Origin: Chryseolinea sp.
GTDB taxonomy: Bacteria; Bacteroidota; Bacteroidia; Cytophagales; Cyclobacteriaceae
Reading direction: 5' to 3'
NCBI GenBank assembly: GCA_025923195.1
Contig: JAICGJ010000055.1
Location: 1 to 32,082, forward strand
DNA: 32,082 bases
Part shown: piece by piece, positions 1-7,765 of the stretch
Position numbering within the stretch: the first letter of the stretch is position 1
Layout of the letters: every line of letters begins with the position of its first letter
The notes under the pieces: generated by a model
Database searches by the model: none
The model's input: only the letters and a program-made list of their open reading frames with translations
Told to the model about the DNA's origin: nothing
Translations under genes and position numbers: made by a program

Positions 1-1806
1 GTCTCGGTTAATAGTGTTACCCTCAACATTGTTGAAAATAAGGACTTTGTACGGGGTGATGAAGTTGGTTATTTCTTTATCATAAACAGCCGCGATCGAT
101 TGCTTGACTATCTACTGACAAATCTAACGGCAGAGCCACTGAATTTTAATGCGAATACAATCCGGATTTCCTTTAAAGATCACAATCCCTATAAAGCGCA
201 GGATATTCTGAACAAAATTGATACTTTATATCTTCAGTATAGTAATGAACAAAAAAATTTAGCGAACAAACAAAAAATTGACTGGGTTTCGAATGAGTTG
301 GTGACGATTGAAAGCAGAATGGAATCCTATGAAAACTATTTTGAAAATTTTACCCTTCAAAATAAAACGAATAATCTAGATGACGACTTAAAGAAAACGG
401 TCGCCGCAATTAATCGGATCGATTCACAACGTTACTCCTTATCAAGAAAGGCAAACGAACTGGAAGCGTTAATCGCGGGATTGGAAGGCGAAAATTTCCT
501 CATCAGTTTTTCTCAGAGGCAATCACTGCCGACATCAGTGTCAAAAAACCTTGATGCGCTGGAACAGCTTTATTTTGAAATCGAGAAGCTTAAACTTTCT
601 CACAGTGAGATAACGTTTGCATTCAGGCAAAAACAAAAGGAAATAGATGGATTGAAATCGAAGACTCACAGTCAGCTGACAGAATTGAGAAATACTGCTG
701 TCAGCAACCTGGAGGAGTTCAACAAGAGAAAACAAAGATTGGAAGCAGACTTTGCTGGTATTCCTGATAAGAGCACACAATTCTCAAAGAATTTACGATT
801 TTACAAACTATACGAACAGTTCTACCTCTCGTTGATGCAATCGAAGTCAGAATTTGAAATTGCCCAGGCCGGCAGCATCCAGGATTTTAAAATCCTGTCT
901 CCGGCAACTTTCCCGGTCTCACCTATTTTCCCGAACAAATTGATGATCGCAGGGATTGGTTTTGTGTTAAGTATTGTTTTGAATTTATTTTTCGTTGGTA
1001 TTCTATACTTACTGAATAACAGAATATCAGCATTGCCGGAAATTGAGAAGATCACAGGGGTGCCTGTGCTGGGAGTGGTGCCGTCGGGGCATTCCTCAAA
1101 AACAGGATTGCATGTGATCAATCATCCCAAATCAATGGTCAGCGAATCGATCAAGACTTTGCGCACGAACCTCGATTTTTTCAAGGTAAACAATACTAAA
1201 AAAGTCATCGCCGTTTCTTCGACTGTATCGGGTGAAGGTAAGTCGTTCATTGCTATGAACCTGGGTGCAGCGATGGCTGTGTCGAATAAAAAAGTATTAC
1301 TTCTTGACCTTGATATGCGCAAGCCGAAGGTAAATCTGCCCATTGAAATTACGGACAGGTCTAAAGGGGTAAGTACTGTTCTTATAGGAAGAGATTCATG
1401 GAAGGAGTGTGTATCAAAAACCGACCTTCCCAATTTTGACTATCTACCTTCTGGCCCACATCCTCCAAATCCTTCTGAGTTGCTCTTGAATGGAGAATTT
1501 TCTGGGCTTTTGGATGATCTTAAGAAGTCTTATGATTATATCATTCTGGATACACCTCCCGTAGGACTGGTCACGGATGGCATCATGGCCATGAAACAGG
1601 CTGACATTTCTATTTACATCTTCAGGGCTGACTATTCGAAGAAAACATTTGTTTATAACCTTCAGCGTATTATTAGCATCAATAAATTCTCTAATATTAC
1701 CACTGTCCTCAACGCGCTGCCATCGACAGGTGAGCAGCGCTATGGATATGGCTATTACGAAGACCCGGGCAACAAAAAATGGTTACAAAAGTTTATTAAA
1801 GTATAG
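1..1806 (+). CDS. Wzc-type polysaccharide chain-length regulator / BY-kinase (5' truncated)
   Basis: Inner-membrane exopolysaccharide co-polymerase fused to a cytoplasmic bacterial tyrosine kinase. The frame is open from base 1, so the first residues and the first transmembrane helix lie outside the window; the TTG at 100 is not the real start because the upstream codons read as normal Wzz-type protein. Visible parts in order: a long coiled-coil periplasmic region (to about nt 890), a proline-rich stretch (FPVSPIFPNK) and a transmembrane helix near nt 940-1015, then the kinase domain with Walker A SGEGKS (near nt 1230), Walker A' LLLDLDMRKP and Walker B IILDTPP. A short tyrosine cluster, QRYGYGYYED, lies near the C terminus and is the expected autophosphorylation site in this family. 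The stop overlaps the start of the phosphatase gene by one base, so the two are probably translated together. Family call is secure; the polymer it controls is unknown. Confidence 0.9.
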   Translation, partial: VSVNSVTLNIVENKDFVRGDEVGYFFIINSRDRLLDYLLTNLTAEPLNFNANTIRISFKDHNPYKAQDILNKIDTLYLQYSNEQKNLANKQKIDWVSNELVTIESRMESYENYFENFTLQNKTNNLDDDLKKTVAAINRIDSQRYSLSRKANELEALIAGLEGENFLISFSQRQSLPTSVSKNLDALEQLYFEIEKLKLSHSEITFAFRQKQKEIDGLKSKTHSQLTELRNTAVSNLEEFNKRKQRLEADFAGIPDKSTQFSKNLRFYKLYEQFYLSLMQSKSEFEIAQAGSIQDFKILSPATFPVSPIFPNKLMIAGIGFVLSIVLNLFFVGILYLLNNRISALPEIEKITGVPVLGVVPSGHSSKTGLHVINHPKSMVSESIKTLRTNLDFFKVNNTKKVIAVSSTVSGEGKSFIAMNLGAAMAVSNKKVLLLDLDMRKPKVNLPIEITDRSKGVSTVLIGRDSWKECVSKTDLPNFDYLPSGPHPPNPSELLLNGEFSGLLDDLKKSYDYIILDTPPVGLVTDGIMAMKQADISIYIFRADYSKKTFVYNLQRIISINKFSNITTVLNALPSTGEQRYGYGYYEDPGNKKWLQKFIKV

Positions 1807-2534
1807 TGTTTAATTGGACAAAAAAAGAAGCAGCTAAAGGTGTTAACGCATTGACTGTTGACATCCACTCGCACCTTCTGCCAGGATTGGATGACGGCGT
1901 TCAAACCTATGAGGAGTCGGAAGACATTATATTGCATTTTCAGAAAATTGGTTATAAAAAACTTATCACAACTCCTCATGTGATGAGTGACACTTTCAGG
2001 AATACGACTGAAAGGATTCTGGCCCGCCTGACGAAGCTTCATACATATCTGAAAAATCAGGAAGTAGACGTGGAGATTGAGGCTGCGGCAGAGTACTACC
2101 TTGATGAACATGTCTACAAGATGGTGGATGAAAATCAGCGCATGCTGACGTTTGGAAAAAATTATCTCCTTTTCGAAACCAATTTCTTGAATGAACCCTT
2201 TACACTGAAAGAATTTGTTTTCCTTGCAACTACTAGGGGATATAAACCCGTGCTAGCACACCCTGAGAGATACGCCTATATCCAGGATAATTTGGAAAAA
2301 GCGAAAGATTTGCTTGACCGTGGCGTGCTTTTTCAGGTAAACATTAGCTCGATTACAGGTCATTACTCAAAGATTGTTCAAAGCACCGCGAATAAGCTGA
2401 TCGACAGAGGCTGGATTCACTTATTAGGTAGTGATTGTCACCACTACCAACATGTACGGCTTGTGGAAGAGGCCCAGCAAATGAAATACTTTCAAAAAGC
2501 ATTGGCATTACCTTTACTCAATAATTCACTTTGA
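1806..2534 (+). CDS. CpsB/CapC-type (PHP) protein tyrosine phosphatase
   Basis: Metal-dependent phosphatase of the PHP superfamily (CpsB, CapC, YwqE group, 242 aa, usual length), expected to dephosphorylate the tyrosine cluster of the kinase encoded just upstream and so tune exopolysaccharide export. Metal-binding motifs are visible in order: HSH at residues 21-23, TPH at 56-58, HPERY at 152-156 and SDCHH at 209-213. No signal peptide or membrane segment is seen, so it should be cytosolic. The start is GTG, sharing its first base with the TAG stop of the kinase gene (TAGTG), which points to translational coupling. The family is best studied in Gram-positive bacteria; the pairing with a Wzc-like kinase supports the same role here, but the substrate is inferred. 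Confidence 0.88.
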   Translation: MFNWTKKEAAKGVNALTVDIHSHLLPGLDDGVQTYEESEDIILHFQKIGYKKLITTPHVMSDTFRNTTERILARLTKLHTYLKNQEVDVEIEAAAEYYLDEHVYKMVDENQRMLTFGKNYLLFETNFLNEPFTLKEFVFLATTRGYKPVLAHPERYAYIQDNLEKAKDLLDRGVLFQVNISSITGHYSKIVQSTANKLIDRGWIHLLGSDCHHYQHVRLVEEAQQMKYFQKALALPLLNNSL

Positions 2535-2560
2535 CATTCCAATTTTCAGCCGTACGTTTC
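2530..2560 (+). promoter_or_regulatory. Candidate Bacteroidota-type promoter for the epimerase gene
   Basis: TTTG at 2530-2533, a 19-base spacer, then TACGTTTC at 2553-2560. This differs at one position from the Bacteroidota consensus TTTG-N19-TAnnTTTG. It would start transcription about 13 bases before the ATG at 2580. The -33 box overlaps the end of the phosphatase gene. Found by eye, not tested. Confidence 0.45.
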
Positions 2561-2579
2561 GGGAAATGACGCGGAATAT

Positions 2580-3566
2580 ATGATAGCCATTAGCGGAGCA
2601 AATGGCCTTGTCGGTAGTTTTATAGTTCGTAAACTAATTCAAGAGCAAAGAAGATTCGTTGCACTAAAGCGTGCTCACAGCGATACAGCGCTGTTGGACG
2701 ATGTTGCAGACAAAATCGAATGGCGCAATGCCGACGTCCTGAATCCGGTATTGCTCAGAGAAGCCTTTGAAGGCTGTACACAGGTGATTCACGCAGCAGC
2801 TATTGTTTCATTTAATCCACGTCGCGCTAACGAGGTGATGGAGATCAACGCGCATGGTACAAGAAATGTTGTTAATGCCTGCCTGGAACAAAACATACAG
2901 AGGTTAATCCATATTAGTTCTGTGTCGGCTTTGGGAAGACAAAAAGGTCAAGCCATAATTCAGGAAGACAACAAATGGATCGACAGCCCAACCAATGGCC
3001 TGTATGCAAAATCCAAGTATCGCGCCGAACTGGAAATATTTCGCGGCCAGGAAGAGGGACTAAATACGTTAATATTGAACCCCTCGGTCATTTTAGCGCC
3101 AGCTGATTGGGATAAAAGCAGCGCCAAACTTTTCAAATACGCGTGGGGGCAGAGACCCTTCTACATCGACGCTTACCTGAATTATGTTGATGTTAGGGAT
3201 GTGGCCTCGATCGTTTACCAGTGTCTCGAATCACATCAACAGGCTCAACGATTTATTATAAATGCTGGCAACATTCACTTCAGATTTTTTTTCGAAAAGG
3301 TAGCCAGAAATTTTCAGAAAAATCCTCCGAAAGTAAGACTCAGTAAAGCGATGTTGGCATTGCTAGCACGAGCCGACGCTGTCAGAAGTTGGCTGACAGG
3401 ATCCGAGCCGCTGGTGACCCGGGAAACCGCTCAATTGGCTGGCACGCAGTTTTTGTATGATAATAAAAAAATCAAAAAAATCCTAAATTTTGAATTTCAG
3501 TCGATTGATAATACGCTAGAATGGTGCTGTTATTATTATAAAAGAAAATTCGACTCTAAAAAATAG
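2580..3566 (+). CDS. NAD(P)-dependent epimerase/dehydratase (extended SDR family)
   Basis: Cytosolic oxidoreductase of the extended short-chain dehydrogenase family, 328 aa. The N terminus has the Rossmann dinucleotide motif GANGLVG (residues 6-12); the active site has a serine-rich strand (ISSVSALGR) and the pair Y142-x3-K146 (YAKSK). The overall pattern resembles dihydroflavonol 4-reductase or 3-beta-hydroxysteroid dehydrogenase-like members rather than a nucleotide-sugar epimerase with known substrate, so no substrate is given. It sits 45 bp after the exopolysaccharide phosphatase and may have its own promoter in that gap. A role in sugar modification for the polysaccharide is possible from position only. 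The C-terminal tail is lysine-rich. Confidence 0.8.
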   Translation: MIAISGANGLVGSFIVRKLIQEQRRFVALKRAHSDTALLDDVADKIEWRNADVLNPVLLREAFEGCTQVIHAAAIVSFNPRRANEVMEINAHGTRNVVNACLEQNIQRLIHISSVSALGRQKGQAIIQEDNKWIDSPTNGLYAKSKYRAELEIFRGQEEGLNTLILNPSVILAPADWDKSSAKLFKYAWGQRPFYIDAYLNYVDVRDVASIVYQCLESHQQAQRFIINAGNIHFRFFFEKVARNFQKNPPKVRLSKAMLALLARADAVRSWLTGSEPLVTRETAQLAGTQFLYDNKKIKKILNFEFQSIDNTLEWCCYYYKRKFDSKK

Positions 3567-3623
3567 TCCGAAAGCCTTAGCTTTACCACAGATTTACCTA
3601 TTTTAGGAAAACGTTTTTAGTCC

Positions 3624-5030
3624 ATGTCGAAAGAATATCGCAAAAGAGAAGAAGGTAACGAGCTGATTAAAAGATTTGAAGATCATCTTAGAAAAAAGAA
3701 AGCAGAATTTTTTGATTTGGATGCTTACGAACAGATCATAGAACACTATATGTTCCGTGGTAAGCATAATAAGGCACTTCAGGCCGTCAATCAGGCTATA
3801 AGTCAATATCCTTTTTCAATCGAACTTATCACCATCAAGGCACAGATTTTATCGAACCTTGAAGAATATGATCAGGCACTTGATCTGTTGGATCAGGCAC
3901 ATGCGCTACAACCAAACGATCCAGAAATATTTTTGACGAAGGGATCAATTCTTTCGTTGCAAGGTAAACATGCCGAAGCCATCAAAAACTACGAAGACGC
4001 TTTACTTTTAGCAGATGATAAGGACGAAGTTTATTACAGTATTGGACTTGCTTATCAGAGCATGGAGGATTATCAAAATGCCATTGACGCGTACAAGAAA
4101 TCCATTGAACTGAATATCAATCACGACGGATCACTTTATGAATTGGCCTTTTGCCTTGACCTCACTGGCCAGCTAGAGAGCAGTATCGAATATTATCAAA
4201 AATTTATCGACGAGGATCCATATTCAACAGCAGCGTGGTATAATCTGGGTATCGTCTATAACAAACTGGAAAAATATCAGGAGGCGCTGCAGGCATACGA
4301 TTACGCGATCACCATCGATGATACATTCGCTTCCGCACATTTCAACACGGGGAATACCTATATGAATATGGGCGAGTATACCAAAGCGTTGGATGCGTTT
4401 AGAAAGACAGTTGAGATCGAAGGTCCTAGTCCGGAAGTGTACTGTTGCCTCGGAGCAGCCTATGAGAGCCTTGAACAGTACGAACTCGGGTTAAAATATT
4501 TTCAGAAAGCGACGAAGCTGGATACACTTTATGATGAAGCTTGGTTTGGCGCTGGCGCTTGTTTGGAAAAGCAGGAAAAATGGTATCAAGCCCTTCACTT
4601 TTACAACAAAGCACTAAAGATTAACACTGAAAATGCTGAATACTGGAAATCCGTGGCGCATGCTGAATTTAAAGTGGGAAATACAATCTCGAGTATAGAT
4701 GCGTATGAGGAAGCCAGCAAGCTTGACCCGACAGACAAGGAAATATGGCTGAATTGGTCATTTATCTTTTACGAACAAGGAGATTATACCAAAGCGATAG
4801 ATACCTTATCATTGGGATTTGATGAGATACCCAATGATGCCGAGTTTTTCTACCGTATGACAGTCTACCTTATAGAAGCTGGTCAGTTTAAAGAAGCATT
4901 TAATTATTTAGAAAATGCTTTAATTTTAGACTTTGATGGTCACACCGCTTTGTTTGATTTCTTTCCCAAAATTGAAACACAAAAGGCTCTGTATAAGATC
5001 ATCGAACAGTTTAGAAAAGAAAACAATTAA
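3624..5030 (+). CDS. TPR repeat protein
   Basis: Protein of 468 aa built almost wholly of tetratricopeptide repeats, about a dozen 34-residue units, recognisable from recurring patterns such as AWYNLGIVYNKLEKYQEALQ and AYxxAIxIDDxFAxAHFNxG. The protein is acidic, has no signal peptide and no membrane helix, and lacks any added catalytic domain, so it is probably a cytosolic scaffold or adaptor. The ATG at 3624 is the first good start, 57 bp after the epimerase stop. The stop TAA overlaps the ATG of comA by one base (TAATG), making it the first gene of a unit TPR-comA-DUF368-aroE. The partner protein cannot be read from the sequence. Confidence 0.85.
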   Translation: MSKEYRKREEGNELIKRFEDHLRKKKAEFFDLDAYEQIIEHYMFRGKHNKALQAVNQAISQYPFSIELITIKAQILSNLEEYDQALDLLDQAHALQPNDPEIFLTKGSILSLQGKHAEAIKNYEDALLLADDKDEVYYSIGLAYQSMEDYQNAIDAYKKSIELNINHDGSLYELAFCLDLTGQLESSIEYYQKFIDEDPYSTAAWYNLGIVYNKLEKYQEALQAYDYAITIDDTFASAHFNTGNTYMNMGEYTKALDAFRKTVEIEGPSPEVYCCLGAAYESLEQYELGLKYFQKATKLDTLYDEAWFGAGACLEKQEKWYQALHFYNKALKINTENAEYWKSVAHAEFKVGNTISSIDAYEEASKLDPTDKEIWLNWSFIFYEQGDYTKAIDTLSLGFDEIPNDAEFFYRMTVYLIEAGQFKEAFNYLENALILDFDGHTALFDFFPKIETQKALYKIIEQFRKENN

Positions 5031-5833
5031 TGAATTTCGATCTGAATAATCTGCCTGAGCGTACTGCCAAGCCCAGACAATATGGTTTTACTATGGCTAT
5101 GGACAAGGGCCTGAGTATTCGCGAGGCTGAGGATTTTGCCAGCACATCTGCCGATCATGTTGACATTGTGAAATTAGGCTGGGCCACCTCATTTGTTACT
5201 CCAAACCTGAAGGATAAATTGAAGGTGTATAAGGAGGCCGGGTTACCTGTGTATTTTGGTGGAACACTGTTTGAAGCGTTCGTAATCCGAGATCAGTTTG
5301 ACGATTACCGGAAGCTCTTGGACAAGTATGATATGTCTTTTGCAGAGGTTTCTGATGGTTCTATGGATATCGATCACGATAAGAAATGTGATTACATTAT
5401 TAAACTGGCGGAACAAGTTACCGTCTTGTCGGAGGTAGGGTCTAAAGACGCTGATAAGATCATTCCGCCTTATCAATGGATCGAACTGATGCAGAAAGAG
5501 CTTGACGCAGGCGCGTGGAAAGTGATTGGTGAAGCGCGAGAAGGCGGAAACGTTGGCTTGTTTCGGTCAAGTGGAGAAGTGCGGTCAGGATTAGTACAAG
5601 AAATTTTGACAAAGATCCCATTCGAAAAGATCATTTGGGAAGCACCTCAAAAAGCTCAACAGGTTTGGTTTGTAAAATTACTGGGAGCAAACGTTAACCT
5701 TGGTAACATCGCGCCGGAGGAAGTAATTCCGCTGGAGACGATCAGGCTCGGCCTTCGGGGAGATACCTTCCTGCATTTTCTTGGTATCGAAAGAAAAAAT
5801 ACAAACACCGCGCCTCCATTTGAGATTGATTAA
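5030..5833 (+). CDS. comA: Phosphosulfolactate synthase
   Basis: TIM-barrel enzyme (267 aa, usual length) that adds sulfite to phosphoenolpyruvate to give (2R)-phospho-3-sulfolactate (EC 4.4.1.19). Family signatures in order: VDIVKLGWATSFV, YFGGTLFE, AEVSDGSMDI, SEVGSKD, KVIGEAREGGNVG and IWEAPQKAQQ. In methanogens this is the first step of coenzyme M synthesis, and the Bacillus homologue YitD feeds spore sulfolactate. In Bacteroidota a link to sulfonate or sulfonolipid metabolism through sulfolactate, sulfopyruvate and cysteate is conceivable but is inference only: none of the later enzymes is encoded in this window. The start overlaps the TPR gene stop by one base, and the DUF368 gene follows after 12 bp. 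Confidence 0.88.
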   Translation: MNFDLNNLPERTAKPRQYGFTMAMDKGLSIREAEDFASTSADHVDIVKLGWATSFVTPNLKDKLKVYKEAGLPVYFGGTLFEAFVIRDQFDDYRKLLDKYDMSFAEVSDGSMDIDHDKKCDYIIKLAEQVTVLSEVGSKDADKIIPPYQWIELMQKELDAGAWKVIGEAREGGNVGLFRSSGEVRSGLVQEILTKIPFEKIIWEAPQKAQQVWFVKLLGANVNLGNIAPEEVIPLETIRLGLRGDTFLHFLGIERKNTNTAPPFEID

Positions 5834-5845
5834 GAACGGCCCATT

Positions 5846-6787
5846 TTGAGAAAAAGACAAGACTATATTTTCTTGTACGTTAAAGGCATTGTAATGGGAG
5901 CGGCTGAAATTATTCCAGGTATTTCAGGAACTACAGGGGCGCTTTTAACACGGGTATACGATGAGTTGGTTCGATCCGTGAGCTCTATCAACAGATACTC
6001 CCTGAAGCTTATAATGCAGAAAGAGTTCCGGAGTTTTTGGAAGCAGATCAACGGAACATTTCTCTTTACACTTCTGGCAGGAATAACTACGGGCCTCTTG
6101 GTGTTCACGAAGCTCATTTTAAATGGATTAAAGTATAGTCCAATTCCTATCGGCGCATTTTTCTTCAGTGTAATCGTGATGGCCGCTCCATTGGTGATGC
6201 GGGAAGAAATAAAAAAGTGGGATACGACCGCGATAATTTGTTTCATTGCAGCGATCTTGATTGCTTATGCCATTACATTCATCCCGCCAGTCCAGTTCCC
6301 CCGCACTCTGTGGATGGTCTTCTTTGTGGCTGCCCTCGCAGGCGGCATAGCATTTATTCCCGGGATATCTTTTACCTTTATTTTAATACTCTTGGGCCAG
6401 TTTGGTCACATCGCCACAACCTTTGCAGATTTCACTATAATTGCAATTCTGATTTTTGTACTGGGATACGCGGTGGGTCTCATTGGCTTCTCAAGAATGA
6501 TAAACCATTTCCTGACGAAATATCGCAGGCCCACGCTGGCGATCATGACCGGGATAATGTTGGGGTTCTTAAACAAAGTTTGGCCATGGCGGCAAGTGCT
6601 GGAGTTTGCGACTAACAGTAGTGGTGAACAAGTTCCAGCGTTTGATAAAAGTATTCTACCCTGGAATTATTTTGCGACAACGGGAAAAGACCCCCAGGTC
6701 TTGCAAGCGATTCTCATGATGGCACTGGGAGTTTTTATAGTGGTATTAATTGAAAAGATTGCTTCGCGGCATAAAACAACATTCTAA
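5846..6787 (+). CDS. DUF368 membrane protein (PopT-type undecaprenyl-phosphate translocase family)
   Basis: Polytopic inner-membrane protein of 313 aa with about eight hydrophobic segments. The motif IPGIS occurs twice, at residues 23-27 and 171-175, consistent with the internal duplication of the family. DUF368 proteins (PopT) have been shown in other bacteria to return undecaprenyl phosphate across the membrane so that the lipid carrier can be reused for wall and surface polysaccharide synthesis; the same role is inferred here and fits a genome region rich in both. The start is probably the TTG at 5846, because the conserved N-terminal GIVMGAAEIIPGISG follows at the usual distance. aroE starts two bases after its stop. 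Confidence 0.85.
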   Translation: MRKRQDYIFLYVKGIVMGAAEIIPGISGTTGALLTRVYDELVRSVSSINRYSLKLIMQKEFRSFWKQINGTFLFTLLAGITTGLLVFTKLILNGLKYSPIPIGAFFFSVIVMAAPLVMREEIKKWDTTAIICFIAAILIAYAITFIPPVQFPRTLWMVFFVAALAGGIAFIPGISFTFILILLGQFGHIATTFADFTIIAILIFVLGYAVGLIGFSRMINHFLTKYRRPTLAIMTGIMLGFLNKVWPWRQVLEFATNSSGEQVPAFDKSILPWNYFATTGKDPQVLQAILMMALGVFIVVLIEKIASRHKTTF

Positions 6788-6789
6788 AC

Positions 6790-7533
6790 ATGGAAAAAGT
6801 ATTTGGACTAATCGGTGCAACTGTTAGTCACTCGTTCTCAAAATCCTATTTCGACGAAAAATTCTTTCGGGAAGGTCTGCGCGATTATCATTATGAACTA
6901 TTCCCATTAAAAAATATCTCTGATCTTGAAACCCTCTTAAAGGATACGAAGGGGCTTGCAGGACTTAATGTAACGATACCCTATAAGGAGCAAGTGATGA
7001 AATACCTGGATGAGGTTGATGGTTTTGCGAAAAAAATTGGAGCTGTCAATGTTATTAAAATCAAGGATGGCAAATTAAAAGGATACAATACCGACTCTGA
7101 AGCATTTCATGAAACGCTTGAGAAGTGGCTTCCAAAAAATAAAAAGATGAAGGCTCTCATTCTGGGTACCGGCGGATCCTCAAAAGCTGTACAAGAAGCG
7201 TTAAAAAAACTGAAGATTGAATTCAACATTGTTTCCCGCGAAGCCAAGAAAGGAGTTTTTACGTATGAGTTTTTAGACAAGAATCCAAAAATAATTGCTG
7301 ACTCTCTGCTGGTTATCAACACTACGCCGCTTGGCATGAGTCCAAACACTGAAACGATGCCAAACATTGACTTTGAACATATTGGTGAAGATCATTTTGT
7401 GTACGATCTAATTTACAACCCGGCCCGCACCATGTTCTTGCAAAAGGCTGAAATGAGAGGAGCAACTATTAAAAACGGCCTGGAAATGCTTCATGTTCAG
7501 GCGGAGAAGTCGTGGGTAATTTGGAATAATTAG
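6790..7533 (+). CDS. aroE: Shikimate dehydrogenase
   Basis: NADPH-dependent reduction of 3-dehydroshikimate to shikimate in the aromatic amino acid pathway; cytosolic. Substrate-binding SHS..S near residues 13-17, catalytic lysine K66 in NVTIPYK and catalytic aspartate D102 in YNTDSEAF are all present, as is the nucleotide loop LGTGGSSKA (about residues 125-133). Conserved NTTPLGM and NGLEMLHVQA close the protein. At 247 aa it is slightly short but complete. Last gene of the TPR-comA-DUF368-aroE unit, only 2 bp after DUF368. No ordinary terminator is seen after it; the heptamer array begins two bases after the stop. Confidence 0.95.
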   Translation: MEKVFGLIGATVSHSFSKSYFDEKFFREGLRDYHYELFPLKNISDLETLLKDTKGLAGLNVTIPYKEQVMKYLDEVDGFAKKIGAVNVIKIKDGKLKGYNTDSEAFHETLEKWLPKNKKMKALILGTGGSSKAVQEALKKLKIEFNIVSREAKKGVFTYEFLDKNPKIIADSLLVINTTPLGMSPNTETMPNIDFEHIGEDHFVYDLIYNPARTMFLQKAEMRGATIKNGLEMLHVQAEKSWVIWNN

Positions 7534-7534
7534 T

Positions 7535-7611
7535 CGTTATCCGTTATTCGTTATTCGTTATCCGTTATTCGTTATCCGTTAATAGTTATTAGTTATTAGT
7601 TATTAGTTATT
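7535..7611 (+). repeat. 7-bp tandem array, left arm (11 units)
   Basis: Eleven head-to-tail units of 7 bp. The first six are CGTTATC or CGTTATT, the seventh is CGTTAAT, the last four AGTTATT. It begins two bases after the aroE stop codon. Its inner part is the inverted complement of the array at 7704-7756. Unit boundaries were counted by hand. Confidence 0.93.
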
Positions 7612-7756
7612 AGGGTGTCCTGAAATTTCTTTTACAGTCGCTGAACAATTTTTACTTTTCTTCGATTATAACTAATTCGATTTCGTTAATTATTTACGTC
7701 CATGAACGGATAACGGATAACTATTAACGGATAACGGATAACGGATAACGGATAAC
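7550..7756. repeat. 40-bp inverted repeat formed by the two heptamer arrays
   Basis: Bases 7550-7589 are the inverted complement of 7717-7756 with two differences, both T for C in the left arm, which would be G-U pairs in a plus-strand RNA. The phase-breaking heptamer (GTTAATA) lies at matching places in both arms, so the innermost 19 bp (7571-7589 and 7717-7735) match perfectly. The loop is 127 nt and holds the rest of both arrays and about 90 bp of unrelated AT-rich sequence with no ORF of note. The structure fills the whole aroE-uvrB spacer and would lie in the uvrB leader if transcribed through. Confidence 0.88.
7704..7756 (-). repeat. 7-bp tandem array, right arm (about 7.5 units)
   Basis: Seven and a half units of TAACGGA, with one GAACGGA at the left end and one TAACTAT. 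This is the reverse complement of the left-arm unit. It ends nine bases before the uvrB ATG, so it occupies the place where a ribosome binding site or leader would lie. Confidence 0.93.
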
Positions 7757-7765
7757 AAACACACC

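Noticed and set aside
100-102. TTG as the start of the Wzc-like gene
   Set aside because: The same frame is open back to base 1 and the upstream residues read as normal protein, so the true start is outside the window.
7535-7756. CRISPR array
   Set aside because: Units are 7 bp with no spacers, and the two arms are inverted; no cas genes are nearby.
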